From positions 1-64,000 of the forward strand of contig JAODLY010000004.1 of assembly GCA_025464445.1 (NCBI GenBank): a DNA stretch of 64,000 nt, given 5' to 3'. Numbering within the stretch: the stretch's first letter is position 1; each line of letters starts with the position of its first letter. The position numbers and the translations under genes were made by a program. This DNA comes from Rhodoglobus sp. GTDB lineage: Bacteria; Actinomycetota; Actinomycetes; Actinomycetales; Microbacteriaceae. Under the pieces are notes generated by a model that made no database searches, was not told where the DNA came from, and saw only the letters and a program-made list of their open reading frames with translations. Positions 37,420 through 47,950 of the stretch are shown in pieces.

Positions 37420-37490
37420 TTGGCGCTGGTTTCCGCCGGGCTGGCGGTAACTGCACGGCGGCGGCACCGCGGTCAGTGGATCATGGGACC

Positions 37491-38771
37491 ATGGCACACG
37501 TGATCGAAACCCCGGCCGTGCCACACACCGCGAAGCTGGGTCTCGGCCAGGCATCCGCGCTCTACATCGCGGCTGTGCTGGGCACCGGCATCCTCGTGCT
37601 CCCGGCTTTGGCTGCGGATGCCGCGGGGCCGGCGTCGATCGTCGCCGTGCTTGCCGTGCTGCTCGCCTCCATCCCGCTCGCCGGCACCTTCGCAGCGCTC
37701 GCCGCGAGGCATCCCGACGCCGGCGGTGTCGCCACGTTCGTGCGCCTCGCGCTCGGACCCACCGCCGCACGGATGAGCGGCTACTGGTTCTTCTTCGGAG
37801 TGAGTTTCGGCGCCCCGGTCGTCGCCATCCTCGGCGGGGAGTACGTCGTTGCCGCTGTCGGGGCCGACAGGTCGATCGTGCCGATCGTCGGACTCGCCTT
37901 CCTCGTCGTGCCCCTCATCGTCAACGTCTTCGGCCTGCGGGTGAGCGGGTCGCTGCAGCTCGGGCTCACCGCACTGCTGCTCGTCGTGGTGATCGGGGTC
38001 GTGGCCGTCTCGGTGCCCGCGACCAGGGCGTCGAACTTCACCCCATTCGCCCCGCACGGCTGGGCCGGCGTCGGCCTCGCGATAAGCCTGTTCGTGTGGG
38101 CGTTCGCGGGGTGGGAGGCCGTCACGCACATCGCCGGGGAGTTCCGCAACCCGCGCCGCGTCATCCCCGTCGCGACGGCCATCGCGATAGTCGTCGTCGG
38201 CGCCGCCTACCTCGCGCTGCAGGTCGTCACGGTGGGGGTGCTCGGGGCTGGCAAGCCGCACAGCCTCGTGCCGCTCATCGACCTCGTCTCCGTAACGGTG
38301 CCGGGCGTGGGCCCGATCGTGGTGGCGGTGATCTCGGCGGTGGTCGCCGTGGGCGTGCTGAACGCCTACATTCCGGCGTTCTCGAACCTCGCGGCATCCC
38401 TCGGTCGCGACGGGCACCTGCCCGCCTGGTTCGCGAAGGGGGCTGAGGCGGGCAGCGTGCCCCGCCGCGCGCTCGCGCTCTGGTCGGTCGTCGCGCTGAG
38501 CTACTTCGCGATCGCCGTGGCGTTCGGGCTGCAGCTCGAGCCGTTCATCCTCATCCACACCGCATCGATGGTGGCCGTGTACGCCCTCGGGATGCTCGCG
38601 GCAGTGCGCCTGCTCGACCGCTTCAGTGCAGGCTGGTGGATGGCCGTGGTCTCCGTCGTGCTCGTGGCGGGCCTACTCGTGCTCGCCGGCTGGCACCTCG
38701 TCGTGCCCGCCGCGCTCGCGGCCGTCGCCCTCGTGGTGACGCTGGTGAAGCGGCTCCGCGCGCGGGCTTGA
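37491..38771 (+). CDS. APC-superfamily amino acid permease
   Basis: LGLGQASALYIAAVLGTGILVLPALAADAAGPASI; about 12 TMs. Confidence 0.92.
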   Translation: MAHVIETPAVPHTAKLGLGQASALYIAAVLGTGILVLPALAADAAGPASIVAVLAVLLASIPLAGTFAALAARHPDAGGVATFVRLALGPTAARMSGYWFFFGVSFGAPVVAILGGEYVVAAVGADRSIVPIVGLAFLVVPLIVNVFGLRVSGSLQLGLTALLLVVVIGVVAVSVPATRASNFTPFAPHGWAGVGLAISLFVWAFAGWEAVTHIAGEFRNPRRVIPVATAIAIVVVGAAYLALQVVTVGVLGAGKPHSLVPLIDLVSVTVPGVGPIVVAVISAVVAVGVLNAYIPAFSNLAASLGRDGHLPAWFAKGAEAGSVPRRALALWSVVALSYFAIAVAFGLQLEPFILIHTASMVAVYALGMLAAVRLLDRFSAGWWMAVVSVVLVAGLLVLAGWHLVVPAALAAVALVVTLVKRLRARA

Positions 38772-38821
38772 GAAGCGGGCCACGACCGGCCATGCACCCG
38801 AGGCGCCGCGGTGCGGCCGAG

Positions 38822-40045
38822 CTAGGCCCGGCCTGACGCTGCCCGCGACCGCCGCGACAGCGAGTCGATGATTACCGCGAGCAGCAGCACGAGGCCGGTG
38901 ATCATGTAACGCACCGATGAGTCGAGGTTCAGCAGGGTCAACCCGGACGTGATCGACATGATCACGAGGATGCCGAGCACAGCGGAGAATGCCGAACCCC
39001 TGCCGCCGAACAGGCTCGTTCCGCCGATTACCGCGGCGGCGATCGCCGTGAGATTGGTGTCGGCGCCGCCGCTGCCCTGGTTGGCGGCCGCAAGTCGCGC
39101 CGCGGCGAACAGGCCGCCGAGGGCGGCGAACGTCGAGCAGAGCACGAACACGGAGATGTACACCCGGTCGACCCGGATGCCTGCCCGCCTGGCAGCCTCG
39201 ACGTTGCCTCCCACGGCGAACACCGATCGCCCCCAGGCGGTGCGGGTAAGGAACATGTGCACAACCACGACGAGCAGCAGGAACACCGCGAACATCGCGC
39301 CAACACCCCTCGTGAGGTTCAGGTACCAGGCGGCCGATTCGAGCACAACGAGAATCGCGGCCGTTCGTGCGACTATCACGGCGACCGGCGTCGAGGTGAG
39401 CCCCGCGTCGGTGCGCCGCCGCGCCCGGGTGAACTCGCCAACGAAGTAGCTCGCAGCGGACAGCCCGACGAGGCTGTACGAGGCCCAGGCGGGCAGAAAC
39501 CACTGCTGGCCGAACTGTACGAGCAGCGAGTCGAACGGGATGTTTATCGACCCCGTCTTGCCGAGCACGAAGAGTTGCAGCCCGAGAAAGCCGAGCAGGC
39601 CGGCGAGCGTGATGACGAAGCTCGGCACGCCGAAGCGGGTGCGTAGCACCCCGAACAGCAGGCCGATGAGCGCGCCGGTCACCAGGGAGCCGAGGATGAC
39701 GATCGGCATCGGCAGTCCGAGCTGCACGTAGCCGACGGCCAGGATCGCTGAAGACAGCCCGCTCACCGCGCCGACCGAGAGGTCGATCTCGCCGAGCAGC
39801 AGCACGAGCACGATGCCGATCGCGAGCGTGCCGACGGCGGCGCACTGCATGGTGAGGTTCACGAGATTGGTGCTCGACAGGAACGTGGGGTTGAGCACCT
39901 GGAAGATGCCGCAGATGAGCACGAGGCCCACGATCACCGGCAGGGAGCCGAGATCCCCGCCGCGGATGCGGGTGACCATGCCGGTTATCGCCCGGCGCGC
40001 GCCCGCCGGGGCGAGCCGGTCATCCTGTGGTTCGGCTGAGGTCAC
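38822..40045 (-). CDS. xylH: Sugar ABC transporter permease (XylH/RbsC family)
   Basis: LLGEIDLSVGAVSGLSSAILAV...AVIGGTSLFGGRGSAFSAVLG. Confidence 0.85.
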   Translation of the reverse strand: MTSAEPQDDRLAPAGARRAITGMVTRIRGGDLGSLPVIVGLVLICGIFQVLNPTFLSSTNLVNLTMQCAAVGTLAIGIVLVLLLGEIDLSVGAVSGLSSAILAVGYVQLGLPMPIVILGSLVTGALIGLLFGVLRTRFGVPSFVITLAGLLGFLGLQLFVLGKTGSINIPFDSLLVQFGQQWFLPAWASYSLVGLSAASYFVGEFTRARRRTDAGLTSTPVAVIVARTAAILVVLESAAWYLNLTRGVGAMFAVFLLLVVVVHMFLTRTAWGRSVFAVGGNVEAARRAGIRVDRVYISVFVLCSTFAALGGLFAAARLAAANQGSGGADTNLTAIAAAVIGGTSLFGGRGSAFSAVLGILVIMSITSGLTLLNLDSSVRYMITGLVLLLAVIIDSLSRRSRAASGRA

Positions 40046-40881
40046 GAACGGGCATCCCGGCGCAACTGCACGACTTCGGCGTCTTTGGAAGCCCTGCGAG
40101 TGACCGAGTTGTCTGACGCGCCGGTGATCGCGGCGATGATCATCTCGCTTGTGACGTCGGCGACCCTGAACTCGCCGTTGTTGCGGCCGAGCCGAAGCAC
40201 GACTATGCGATCGGCGACAGCCTGCACGTCGGCGATGTTGTGGCTGACGAGGATGACGCCGAGGCCGCGTTCGCGGAGCCGCTCGATGAGGTTGAGCACC
40301 TCAGCAGTCTGTGCGACGCCGAGTGCGGCGGTGGGTTCGTCGAGGATCACCACGCTCGGGTCACCGATGAGCGAGCGGGCGATCGCGACAGTCTGGCGCT
40401 GTCCGCCGGAAAGCGAAGCGACGGGCACCCGCACCGAGGGGATGCGGGCGCTGAGTTCGCGCAGCAGGGTCCAGGAGCGCTGCTCCATCTCGACCTCGTC
40501 GAGGCCGCCGCCCTTGCGCAGTTCGCGGCCGAGCCACAGGTTCGAGACGACATCGAGGTTGTCGCATAGTGCGAGATCCTGGAACACCGTGGCGATGCCG
40601 AGGTCGCGCGCATCGGTCGGGCTCGCGATGGCGGTGATGCCGCCGGAGAAGGCGATGGTGCCCTCATCCTGCGGATGCACGCCCGCGAGGATCTTGACGA
40701 GTGTCGACTTTCCCGCGCCGTTATCGCCGACGATGGCGACCACCTCGCCCGGGTACACGTCGAGGTCGACGGCGTTGAGCACGTGCACGGCGCCGAAGCG
40801 CTTGCTGATGCCGCGCAGCGAAAGCAGTTGCTCAGCGGTGCGCACAACGGTCGGCACCGGAAGGTAGGTCATGTCCTGCAC
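40042..40881 (-). CDS. xylG: Sugar ABC transporter ATPase, single nucleotide-binding domain (XylG/FrcA-like)
   Basis: GDNGAGKST, SLSGGQRQTVAIARSLIGDPSVVILDEPTAAL; only 279 aa. Confidence 0.85.
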   Translation of the reverse strand: MQDMTYLPVPTVVRTAEQLLSLRGISKRFGAVHVLNAVDLDVYPGEVVAIVGDNGAGKSTLVKILAGVHPQDEGTIAFSGGITAIASPTDARDLGIATVFQDLALCDNLDVVSNLWLGRELRKGGGLDEVEMEQRSWTLLRELSARIPSVRVPVASLSGGQRQTVAIARSLIGDPSVVILDEPTAALGVAQTAEVLNLIERLRERGLGVILVSHNIADVQAVADRIVVLRLGRNNGEFRVADVTSEMIIAAITGASDNSVTRRASKDAEVVQLRRDARS

Positions 40882-40890
40882 ACCTCCCCG

Positions 40891-41958
40891 CTATCGGATT
40901 CCCGCGGCGGCGCAGGCCGCGGCGTATTCGGCGGTACAGATCTGGGCGACCGTGTAACTTCCCCCGGAAACAACAGTACCCATGATGTTGTCGATGGTGA
41001 CCGCGACGGGATCGAACAGGGTGGTGGGCACCCCCCCGATCGTCGTCTTGCCGGTGACTGGCTGGCCCTTCACGAGCTTGACGGCGATCTCCGCGGCGAG
41101 TCCGGCCTCATCCCGTATCGGCTTGAAGACAGTCATGTACTGGTCGCCGGAAACTATGCGCTGGATGCCCGCGAGCTCGGCATCCTGACCGGTCACTATC
41201 GGCAGCGGGGAGACGTCGGCCGCGCGCAGGGCCGCGATGGCACCGCCGGCGATGCCATCGTTCGCGGCGTACACGGCGGCGATCTGCCCGTCGTATTGCG
41301 TGATCTGGCCGGCCACCCACTCCTGCGCCTTGTCCGGGCTCCAGTCCGGGGTGTCGAACTCGGCGAGCACGGGGAAGGCACTGCCGCTGATGCTCGCGAG
41401 CGCGCCCTGCTTGAACTGCGCCGCGTTGTTGTCGGTCGGCGAACCGTTGACCATGAGGATGCCGCCGCGCGCGCCATCCTTCGTGAGCTTCTCGATGAGC
41501 GCCTCGCCCTGCAGCGAGCCGACCTTCTCGTTGTCGAAAGACACGTAGAACGCGAGCTGGCCGCCCGTGATCAGGCGGTCGTAGGCGATCACCGGCACAC
41601 CCTGGGCGTTGGCGGCGGCGACGATGCTCGCCGCGGCCGCGGAGTCGACCGGGTCGAGCACGAGCACTTTGGCGCCGGATGCCAGGGCGGATTCGGCCTG
41701 GGACTGCTGTGCCGCGGCATCCTGGTCGGCATTCGAATAGAGCACGTCGTAGTTGCCGAGCTCAGCTATGCGCTGCTCGAAGAATGGGCGGTCGAATGCC
41801 GCATAGCGGGCGGTCTTCGAGTCGGGAAGCAGCAGCGCGATCTTCACGCCGCCATCGTTTGCGCTCGCACAGCCGGCAAGACCCGTGGATGCCGCGATCA
41901 TCACGCCGAGCGCTGCGACGATCACCAGCCAGCGGCGGCCGGTCAGCGGGGGCCTCAC
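40891..41958 (-). CDS. xylF: Xylose/sugar-binding lipoprotein
   Basis: Lipobox GLAGCASAN; VKIALLLPDSKTARYAAFDRPFFEQRIAEL; GTG start proposed. Confidence 0.82.
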   Translation of the reverse strand: MRPPLTGRRWLVIVAALGVMIAASTGLAGCASANDGGVKIALLLPDSKTARYAAFDRPFFEQRIAELGNYDVLYSNADQDAAAQQSQAESALASGAKVLVLDPVDSAAAASIVAAANAQGVPVIAYDRLITGGQLAFYVSFDNEKVGSLQGEALIEKLTKDGARGGILMVNGSPTDNNAAQFKQGALASISGSAFPVLAEFDTPDWSPDKAQEWVAGQITQYDGQIAAVYAANDGIAGGAIAALRAADVSPLPIVTGQDAELAGIQRIVSGDQYMTVFKPIRDEAGLAAEIAVKLVKGQPVTGKTTIGGVPTTLFDPVAVTIDNIMGTVVSGGSYTVAQICTAEYAAACAAAGIR

Positions 41959-41989
41959 GGGCGGCGCCCGATCCCCAGCGTGATGGCGG

Positions 41990-43177
41990 TCATCGCGCGA
42001 ACGTCCGCAACTCGGCTTCGAGCCCGACGTTCTCGATCGCGAGGGCGAGGCTGCCGAGCAGCTCCGCGCGGTCGCCGAGCTCACCCTGCACGATGTCTGG
42101 GATGCCGTCTGAGCCGGCGAGAGCCGACCTGTCGAGAGCGTGGCGCATGGGGGCGAGCAGTATCTCGCCGGCCTGCGCGAGCTCCCCGCCCACGACGAAC
42201 AGCTCTGGATCGATGAGGTTCGAGAGGCTCGCCGCGGCGATGCCGATGTGCCTGCCGGCATCGGCGATCACCCGGCGGGCGGATGAGTCCCCGGAGTCTG
42301 CCCGCAGCAGCAGGTCGCGGATGCGCTGCATGCCCGGGTCGTCCCTGAACAGCTCGAGCAGCGCGGGCGCGCCGACGAGGGTGTCGAGGCAACCCCGGCT
42401 GCCGCAGCGGCAGATGGGGCCGTTCTCGTCGATGGTGACGTGGCCGATCTGCCCGGCCTTGCCCGTCACGCCGTGGTAGATCGCGCCGTTGATCACGAGG
42501 CCAGCGCTCACGCCGTGGCCGATCCGCAGATAGGCGGCGCCCCTCGTGCCGCGGGCGGCGCCGAACCGCGCTTCAGCGAGACCCCCGAGGTTCGCCTCGT
42601 TGTCGACGAACACCTGCGCGCCGATCCGGTTGGCCATGACCTCTGCGACATCGACACCCTGCCAGCCGCGCAGCAGGCCCGGCGTCGCGATCATGCCGGT
42701 GCGGATGTCGAGGGGGGCCGGGAGCGCGATCCCCACCGCGAGCAGCTCGGAGAATGTGGCATCCACCGATTCGAGCATGTCGCTGAGCAGCAGGGTCGCC
42801 CGGTCGAGCTCACGGTCGTGCCTGTGGTCGAGCGCGAGCGGAACGTGGTGCTCGGCGACGACAGTGCGGCTGATGTCGGAGATCGCAACGCGCAGGTGCC
42901 TTGCCGAGAAGTGCAGGCCGGCCACGAGGCCGAGGGTGCGGGCGAGGGTCACTTCCGTCGCGCGCCTGCCGCTACGCGAGGTCACAGAGGTGTTGAGCAC
43001 GCCCGATGCCGCGAGCTCCTTGACGATGTTGGAGACAGTCGCGGGGGAGAGCCCGGTCGAGCCGGCGAGCTCGACCTGGGTCAGGTGGCCGTGCCGTTTG
43101 AGGGCGTCGAGGATGCGCGCGCGATTCGCCTCTCGCAGGGAGGTCTGCGACCCCGGCGTCGGGTTACGGCTCTGCAC
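41990..43177 (-). CDS. ROK family transcriptional regulator (XylR-type by context)
   Basis: HTH RHGHLTQVELAGSTGLSPATVSNIVKELAASGVL; CRCGSRGCLDTLVGAPAL. Confidence 0.92.
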   Translation of the reverse strand: MQSRNPTPGSQTSLREANRARILDALKRHGHLTQVELAGSTGLSPATVSNIVKELAASGVLNTSVTSRSGRRATEVTLARTLGLVAGLHFSARHLRVAISDISRTVVAEHHVPLALDHRHDRELDRATLLLSDMLESVDATFSELLAVGIALPAPLDIRTGMIATPGLLRGWQGVDVAEVMANRIGAQVFVDNEANLGGLAEARFGAARGTRGAAYLRIGHGVSAGLVINGAIYHGVTGKAGQIGHVTIDENGPICRCGSRGCLDTLVGAPALLELFRDDPGMQRIRDLLLRADSGDSSARRVIADAGRHIGIAAASLSNLIDPELFVVGGELAQAGEILLAPMRHALDRSALAGSDGIPDIVQGELGDRAELLGSLALAIENVGLEAELRTFAR

Positions 43178-43212
43178 GAGGCCACGATACTCTCGAAGCG
43201 CCGCGGCACCCC

Positions 43213-44592
43213 TCACGCGCGGGCTGTGTAGTTCGCGCGGATGACGGCTCTCGTGTCCACGGCGGGGCTCGCGACGACGGCGACGGGCCAGTCCGGCAAC
43301 GTGCCGTCGAGCACCCAGGCCGCCTGCCTGGCCGCCCCGATCGCGACGTACTCCGCGGGCGACGGCACGAACACGGGCACCGAGAAGACCTGCGCAGCGA
43401 TCACGCCCACCGCGGGATTCTGCGCGGCGCCCCCGATGAGCAGGATGCGGCGGGCATCCACGCCGCGGCTCGTCAACGCGTCGAGGCCGTCCGCGAGGGC
43501 GCACAGCATGCCCTCGATCGCGGCGCGGGCGAGGTCTGCGCGAGTCGTCGACGCGAGGGTCATGCCGAAGAGGGTGGCCGTGGCATCCGGCCGGTTGGGG
43601 GTGCGCTCACCCTCGAAGTACGGCTGCAGCACGAGGCCGTGCGCGCCCGGCTCCGCCTCGAGCGCGAGGTGTCCGAGTTCGTGGTGGTCGACGCCGAGCA
43701 GTGCGGCGACCGCGTCGAGGATGCGCGCGGCATTCAGCGTCGCGATGAGCGGCAGGAACTGGCCGCTCGCATCCGCGAAGCCGGCGACGGTTCCCGACTC
43801 GTCTTCGACAGGTCGGTCGGTGACGGCGAACACTGTGCCGCTCGTGCCGATCGAGATGACCACATCGCCGGTCGCGGCGCCGAGCCCGAGGGCCGCACCG
43901 GCGTTGTCGCCCGCGCCGGGCCCGATGAGCATCGCGCCGACCTTTCCCGCACTCTCGCCCGGGCCGAGCACCCGCGGCAGGATGACCGGCTGCTTGAGCG
44001 CCAGCCCGAGCAGCTCGAGGTCATAATCGCCGGTAGACGGGCTCCAGTACGAGGTGCCGCTCGCGTCCGACCTGTCGGTCACGAGTTCGTCGAGTTGCGG
44101 GTTGTCCGGTCCGAAACCGCGCAACCGCCAGGTGAGCCAGTCGTGCGGCAACGCCACGGCTGCCACCTTCGCGGCATTCTCCGGCTCCGCATCGGCGAGC
44201 CAGCGCAGCTTGGTGAGCGTGAACGACGCGACAGGCACCGAGCCGCTGCGCCTCGCGAACTCGGCGGCGCCTACCTCCGCGATGAGCGCACTCGCCGCAC
44301 CGCTCGACCTCGTGTCGTTCCAGAGCAGGGCCGGCCGGATGACGCGTCCCCCCGCGTCGAGCACCACCATGCCATGCTGCTGCCCGCCGACGGAGATCGC
44401 GGCCACGTCGTCGAGTCCACCGGCGTCCGCGATCGCGGCCTGGAGCGCATCCCACCATGCCTGCGGGTCCACCTCGGTTCCGACGGGGTGGGTGGCGCGG
44501 CCCTCGCGCACGATGGCGCCGGTCGCGGCATCCACGATGACTACCTTGCAGCTCTGGGTTGACGAGTCGACGCCGGCGACCAATTGGGTCAT
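43213..44592 (-). CDS. xylB: Xylulokinase
   Basis: [31 protein letters not shown] kinase motifs [33 protein letters not shown]. Confidence 0.93.
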   Translation of the reverse strand: MTQLVAGVDSSTQSCKVVIVDAATGAIVREGRATHPVGTEVDPQAWWDALQAAIADAGGLDDVAAISVGGQQHGMVVLDAGGRVIRPALLWNDTRSSGAASALIAEVGAAEFARRSGSVPVASFTLTKLRWLADAEPENAAKVAAVALPHDWLTWRLRGFGPDNPQLDELVTDRSDASGTSYWSPSTGDYDLELLGLALKQPVILPRVLGPGESAGKVGAMLIGPGAGDNAGAALGLGAATGDVVISIGTSGTVFAVTDRPVEDESGTVAGFADASGQFLPLIATLNAARILDAVAALLGVDHHELGHLALEAEPGAHGLVLQPYFEGERTPNRPDATATLFGMTLASTTRADLARAAIEGMLCALADGLDALTSRGVDARRILLIGGAAQNPAVGVIAAQVFSVPVFVPSPAEYVAIGAARQAAWVLDGTLPDWPVAVVASPAVDTRAVIRANYTARA

Positions 44593-44694
44593 GTCAGGGT
44601 TCTCCAAGCCACGGGCGCCGAGGTGGCGCTTCGATTGTTCACTGCCTTTGGTCTCGGCGCCAACTTACGCAACGAGACAACTTACCCTCATGCC

Positions 44695-44738
44695 GCGCGC
44701 CAAAAAAGAGACGAATCGTCGTCTCTTTTTTAGCGCGC
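44695..44738. terminator. Bidirectional terminator containing the xylA stop codon
   Basis: GCGCGC-C-AAAAAAGAGACGA-ATCG-TCGTCTCTTTTTT-A-GCGCGC: A6/T6 paired inside a 19-bp (one mismatch) stem. Confidence 0.85.
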
Positions 44739-45920
44739 GCCGAGCAGGTGCTCGGTTGCCAGCTGCTGCAGGCGCACGAAGCCGAAGCCCTTGCCGTTGA
44801 AGTACGCGTCGGCGTCGAAGTCCTCGAATGCGGAGCGGTCTGCGAGCAGGTCGTCGTAGGTCTCGCCGGCGGCGAGCGTCGGCTGGGCGAGCTCTGCGAC
44901 GCGGGAATTCGCGAGCGCCTCCTGCACCTCCGGGTCCGCACGGAACGCGGCCGCCCGCTCCTTGAGCAGCAGGTAGGTGCGCATGTTGGCCGCCGCGGAG
45001 TCCCAGACCCCGACCTCGTCCTCGGTGCGGCTCGGCTTGTAGTCGAAGTGGCGCGGGCCGTCGTAGACCGGTCCGCCGTTGGGGCCGCCGTTCTCGAGCA
45101 GGTCGACGAGCGCGAAGGCATTGTGGATGTCGCCGTGCCCGAACACGAGGTCCTGGTCGTACTTGATGCCGCGCTGGCCGTTCAGGTCGATGTGGAAGAG
45201 CTTGCCCTGGTAGAGCGCCTGCGCGATGCCGGAGGTGAAGTTGAGCCCGGCCATCTGCTCATGCCCGACCTCGGGATTGACGCCGAACAGTTCGGGCTTC
45301 TCGAGCGTCGAGATGAATGCCATGGCGTGCCCGACAGTGGGCAGCAGGATGTCGCCGCGGGGCTCATTGGGCTTCGGCTCGATCGCGAACCGGATGTCGT
45401 ACCCCTTGTCTGTCACGTACTGGGCGAACACGTTCACGGCTTCGCGGTAACGCTCGAGGGCGCTGCGGATGTCTTTCGCCGCGTCGTACTCCGCGCCCTC
45501 CCGGCCGCCCCACATGACGAAGGTCTTGGCACCGAGCTCTACGCCCAGCTCGAGCTGGCGCATGGCCTTGCGCATCGCGAAGCGGCGCACCACTCGGTCG
45601 TTGGAGGTGAAGCCGCCGTCCTTGAACACCGGCGCACTGAACAGGTTGGTGGTGACCATCGGGATGATGAGGCCTGTGTCCGCGAGCGCCTGCTTGAGCC
45701 GGTCGATCTGCTTCTGGCGCTCGGCGACAGTGGAGCCGAACGCGAAGAGGTCGTCATCGTGGAAGGTGAGCCCGTATGCGCCGAGCTCCGCGAGCTTCTC
45801 CACGCCGTGCACGACGTCGAGCGGGGCACGGGTCGGACCACCGAACGGGTCGGCGCCGTTGTATCCGATGGTCCAGAGTCCGAAAGAGAACTTGTCTGCG
45901 GGAGTGGGGTGGGCGGCCAT
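44730..45920 (-). CDS. xylA: Xylose isomerase
   Basis: [18 protein letters not shown]...TFHDDDLF...[23 protein letters not shown]...[37 protein letters not shown]. Confidence 0.97.
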   Translation of the reverse strand: MAAHPTPADKFSFGLWTIGYNGADPFGGPTRAPLDVVHGVEKLAELGAYGLTFHDDDLFAFGSTVAERQKQIDRLKQALADTGLIIPMVTTNLFSAPVFKDGGFTSNDRVVRRFAMRKAMRQLELGVELGAKTFVMWGGREGAEYDAAKDIRSALERYREAVNVFAQYVTDKGYDIRFAIEPKPNEPRGDILLPTVGHAMAFISTLEKPELFGVNPEVGHEQMAGLNFTSGIAQALYQGKLFHIDLNGQRGIKYDQDLVFGHGDIHNAFALVDLLENGGPNGGPVYDGPRHFDYKPSRTEDEVGVWDSAAANMRTYLLLKERAAAFRADPEVQEALANSRVAELAQPTLAAGETYDDLLADRSAFEDFDADAYFNGKGFGFVRLQQLATEHLLGAR

Positions 45921-45957
45921 GGGGCTTCCTCTTCTTTCAACGACAGGTATGGCTATT

Positions 45958-45978
45958 TATGTTCGAGCCAACAACATA
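45958..45978. promoter_or_regulatory. Candidate ROK (XylR-type) operator upstream of xylA
   Basis: TATGTT-CGAGCCAAC-AACATA inverted repeat 38-58 bp upstream of the xylA start. Confidence 0.45.
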
Positions 45979-46061
45979 TTATCCGTGTACCGTGACCACG
46001 CAAAGCAGTTGGTGATCCTGGGGGCCAAGGAGTCGATAGTGCGCGACAATCACGTGGGCAA

Positions 46062-46919
46062 ATGAGAGCAGCACAGCAGGTAAGCGGGCCGATCGCGAAT
46101 CATGCCGAGGGGCCGTTCTGGGATGCAATCGGCCAGCGGTTGCTCTTCGTCGACATGCTCGCCGGTGCGCTTGTGGAACTGGATGCCGCCGGCCGTCCAA
46201 CCCGGCACGAAGTCGGCACCGTGGCGGCCGCCGTCCGCGCCAGGTCGGCCGGCGGCTTCGTCATCGCCCTCGAGCATGGTGTCGCGCTGCTGGATTCGGC
46301 GCTCTCCGTCGTCGAAGTGCTGCCCCCGCTGCTCCACGACCCCCTCATCCGCATGAACGACGGCGGCTGCGACCCGCAGGGCCGCTTCTACTGCGGCACT
46401 ATGGCGTATGCGGAGACGCAGGGCGCCGGCGCCCTCCTCCGACTCGATCCCGACCGCAGCACGCACACGGTGCTGGAGGGCGTGACGATCTCCAACGGGC
46501 TGCAGTGGAGCGCAGACGGCACCCGCGTGTTCTACAACGACACCCCGACCGGCAGCATCGACGTGTTCGATTTCGACGCGGCATCCGGGGCCTTCTCCAA
46601 CCGGCGGCCGTTTGCGGTGATCGACCCGCAGGACGGGTATCCGGATGGAATGGCGATCGACTCGGAGGACGGCGTGTGGGTAGCCGTATGGAGTGGCGGC
46701 CAGGTTCGACGCTATGACCCGGCGGGCTCACTCACCGAAGTCGTCACCGTTCCGGCAAGCCAGTCCACCGCGTGCACGTTCGGCGGAGCCGATCTCAGCA
46801 CGCTGTACATCACCACATCCCGTTTGCGGCTGCCAGAGGATGCACAGCCCGAGGCGGGGTCGATCTTCGCCATCGACGTGGGCGTCGCCGGCGCCGCGCC
46901 CCACAGTTACGCGGGCTGA
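46062..46919 (+). CDS. SMP-30/gluconolactonase/LRE family protein
   Basis: HAEGPFWDAIGQRLLFVDM...MNDGGCDPQGRFYCGTMAY...ISNGLQWSADGTRVFYNDT...DGMAIDSEDGVWVAVW. Confidence 0.9.
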   Translation: MRAAQQVSGPIANHAEGPFWDAIGQRLLFVDMLAGALVELDAAGRPTRHEVGTVAAAVRARSAGGFVIALEHGVALLDSALSVVEVLPPLLHDPLIRMNDGGCDPQGRFYCGTMAYAETQGAGALLRLDPDRSTHTVLEGVTISNGLQWSADGTRVFYNDTPTGSIDVFDFDAASGAFSNRRPFAVIDPQDGYPDGMAIDSEDGVWVAVWSGGQVRRYDPAGSLTEVVTVPASQSTACTFGGADLSTLYITTSRLRLPEDAQPEAGSIFAIDVGVAGAAPHSYAG

Positions 46920-46933
46920 ACCACTGCGAGCTC

Positions 46934-47914
46934 TCAGCCGACGCGGTCGGCCAACCACTCGGCCTGGCGCAGCCATTGGTAGCTCTGCCCGCCTTCGTGC
47001 GCATTGAAGGGGTAGACCTCGATGGCCGCGTCGTCAGTGGCCAGATGGTTGTATGCCGCGAACACCGTCGACGGCATCACCACTTCATCCATGAGCGCCA
47101 CGGAGAACAGCGCCGGGGCGGCGATCCGGCGGGCGAAGTTGACGCCGTCGAAGTAACCCAGCGTCTCGAAGACCCGCGCGACCTCATTGCGGTGCACCGC
47201 GAGGTACTGGGCGATCTCCGGGAACGGGCCGGAGGGGGTGATCTCCACGGCGCGACGGAAATGGCACAGGAAGGGCACGTCTGGCATGACGGCCAGCACC
47301 TGCGGTACGAGCCCGGCGACCGCGAGCGACATGCCGCCACCCTGGCTCCCACCGGTCACCGCGATGCGCTGTGGGTCGACGAAGTCGAGGCCGGCGACCG
47401 CGTCGACAAGGCGCACCGCGTCCGTGAACAGCCGCCGGTAATAGTAATCGTCGGGGTTGGAGATGCCCTTGGTCATGAAACCCGCGACTGAAGGCCCCGA
47501 ACCGTGCGGATCGCCGGTGGTCCCGCCGCTTCCCCAGCCGCTACCCTGCCCCCTCGTGTCCATGAAGAGGTGCACGTACCCGCTCGCCGCCCACTGCAGC
47601 CGCTCGCCGGCAATCCCGAAGCCGCCGTTGTAGCCGTTGTACTCGATGACTGCGGGTAGTCGCCCGGACGCGCCCTTGGGCCTGGTGAGCCACGCGTGAA
47701 CCGGCTCGCCGCCATACCCGGGGAACGTGAGGTCGAGGATGTCGAGCTCGGTCACCGGCGTCTTCGCCGGTCTAAGCACGACTTCTCCGTCGGCACCACG
47801 CGCCTCCGCGAGTGTGCGGCTCCAGAACTCGTCGAAGTCCTCGGGCTCGTACACGTGCGGCTTGTAGGCCTCGAGTTCGGCAAGTGTCAGGTCGCTGATG
47901 GGCACGGGCATCAC
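46934..47914 (-). CDS. Acetylxylan esterase / cephalosporin-C deacetylase family
   Basis: DTRGQGSGWGSGGTTGDPHGSG, RIAVTGGSQGGGMSLAVAGL nucleophile elbow. Confidence 0.92.
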   Translation of the reverse strand: MMPVPISDLTLAELEAYKPHVYEPEDFDEFWSRTLAEARGADGEVVLRPAKTPVTELDILDLTFPGYGGEPVHAWLTRPKGASGRLPAVIEYNGYNGGFGIAGERLQWAASGYVHLFMDTRGQGSGWGSGGTTGDPHGSGPSVAGFMTKGISNPDDYYYRRLFTDAVRLVDAVAGLDFVDPQRIAVTGGSQGGGMSLAVAGLVPQVLAVMPDVPFLCHFRRAVEITPSGPFPEIAQYLAVHRNEVARVFETLGYFDGVNFARRIAAPALFSVALMDEVVMPSTVFAAYNHLATDDAAIEVYPFNAHEGGQSYQWLRQAEWLADRVG

Positions 47915-47950
47915 AGTACGACCCCGCGGCCCGTCACGCGAACCGCCTCG

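Noticed and set aside
35625-37490. N-terminal ~620 aa of the 1048-aa + strand ORF 35625-38771
   Set aside because: Out-of-frame with the GT39 gene and Arg/Ala-rich; the real permease starts at the ATG at 37491 (MAHVIETPAV).
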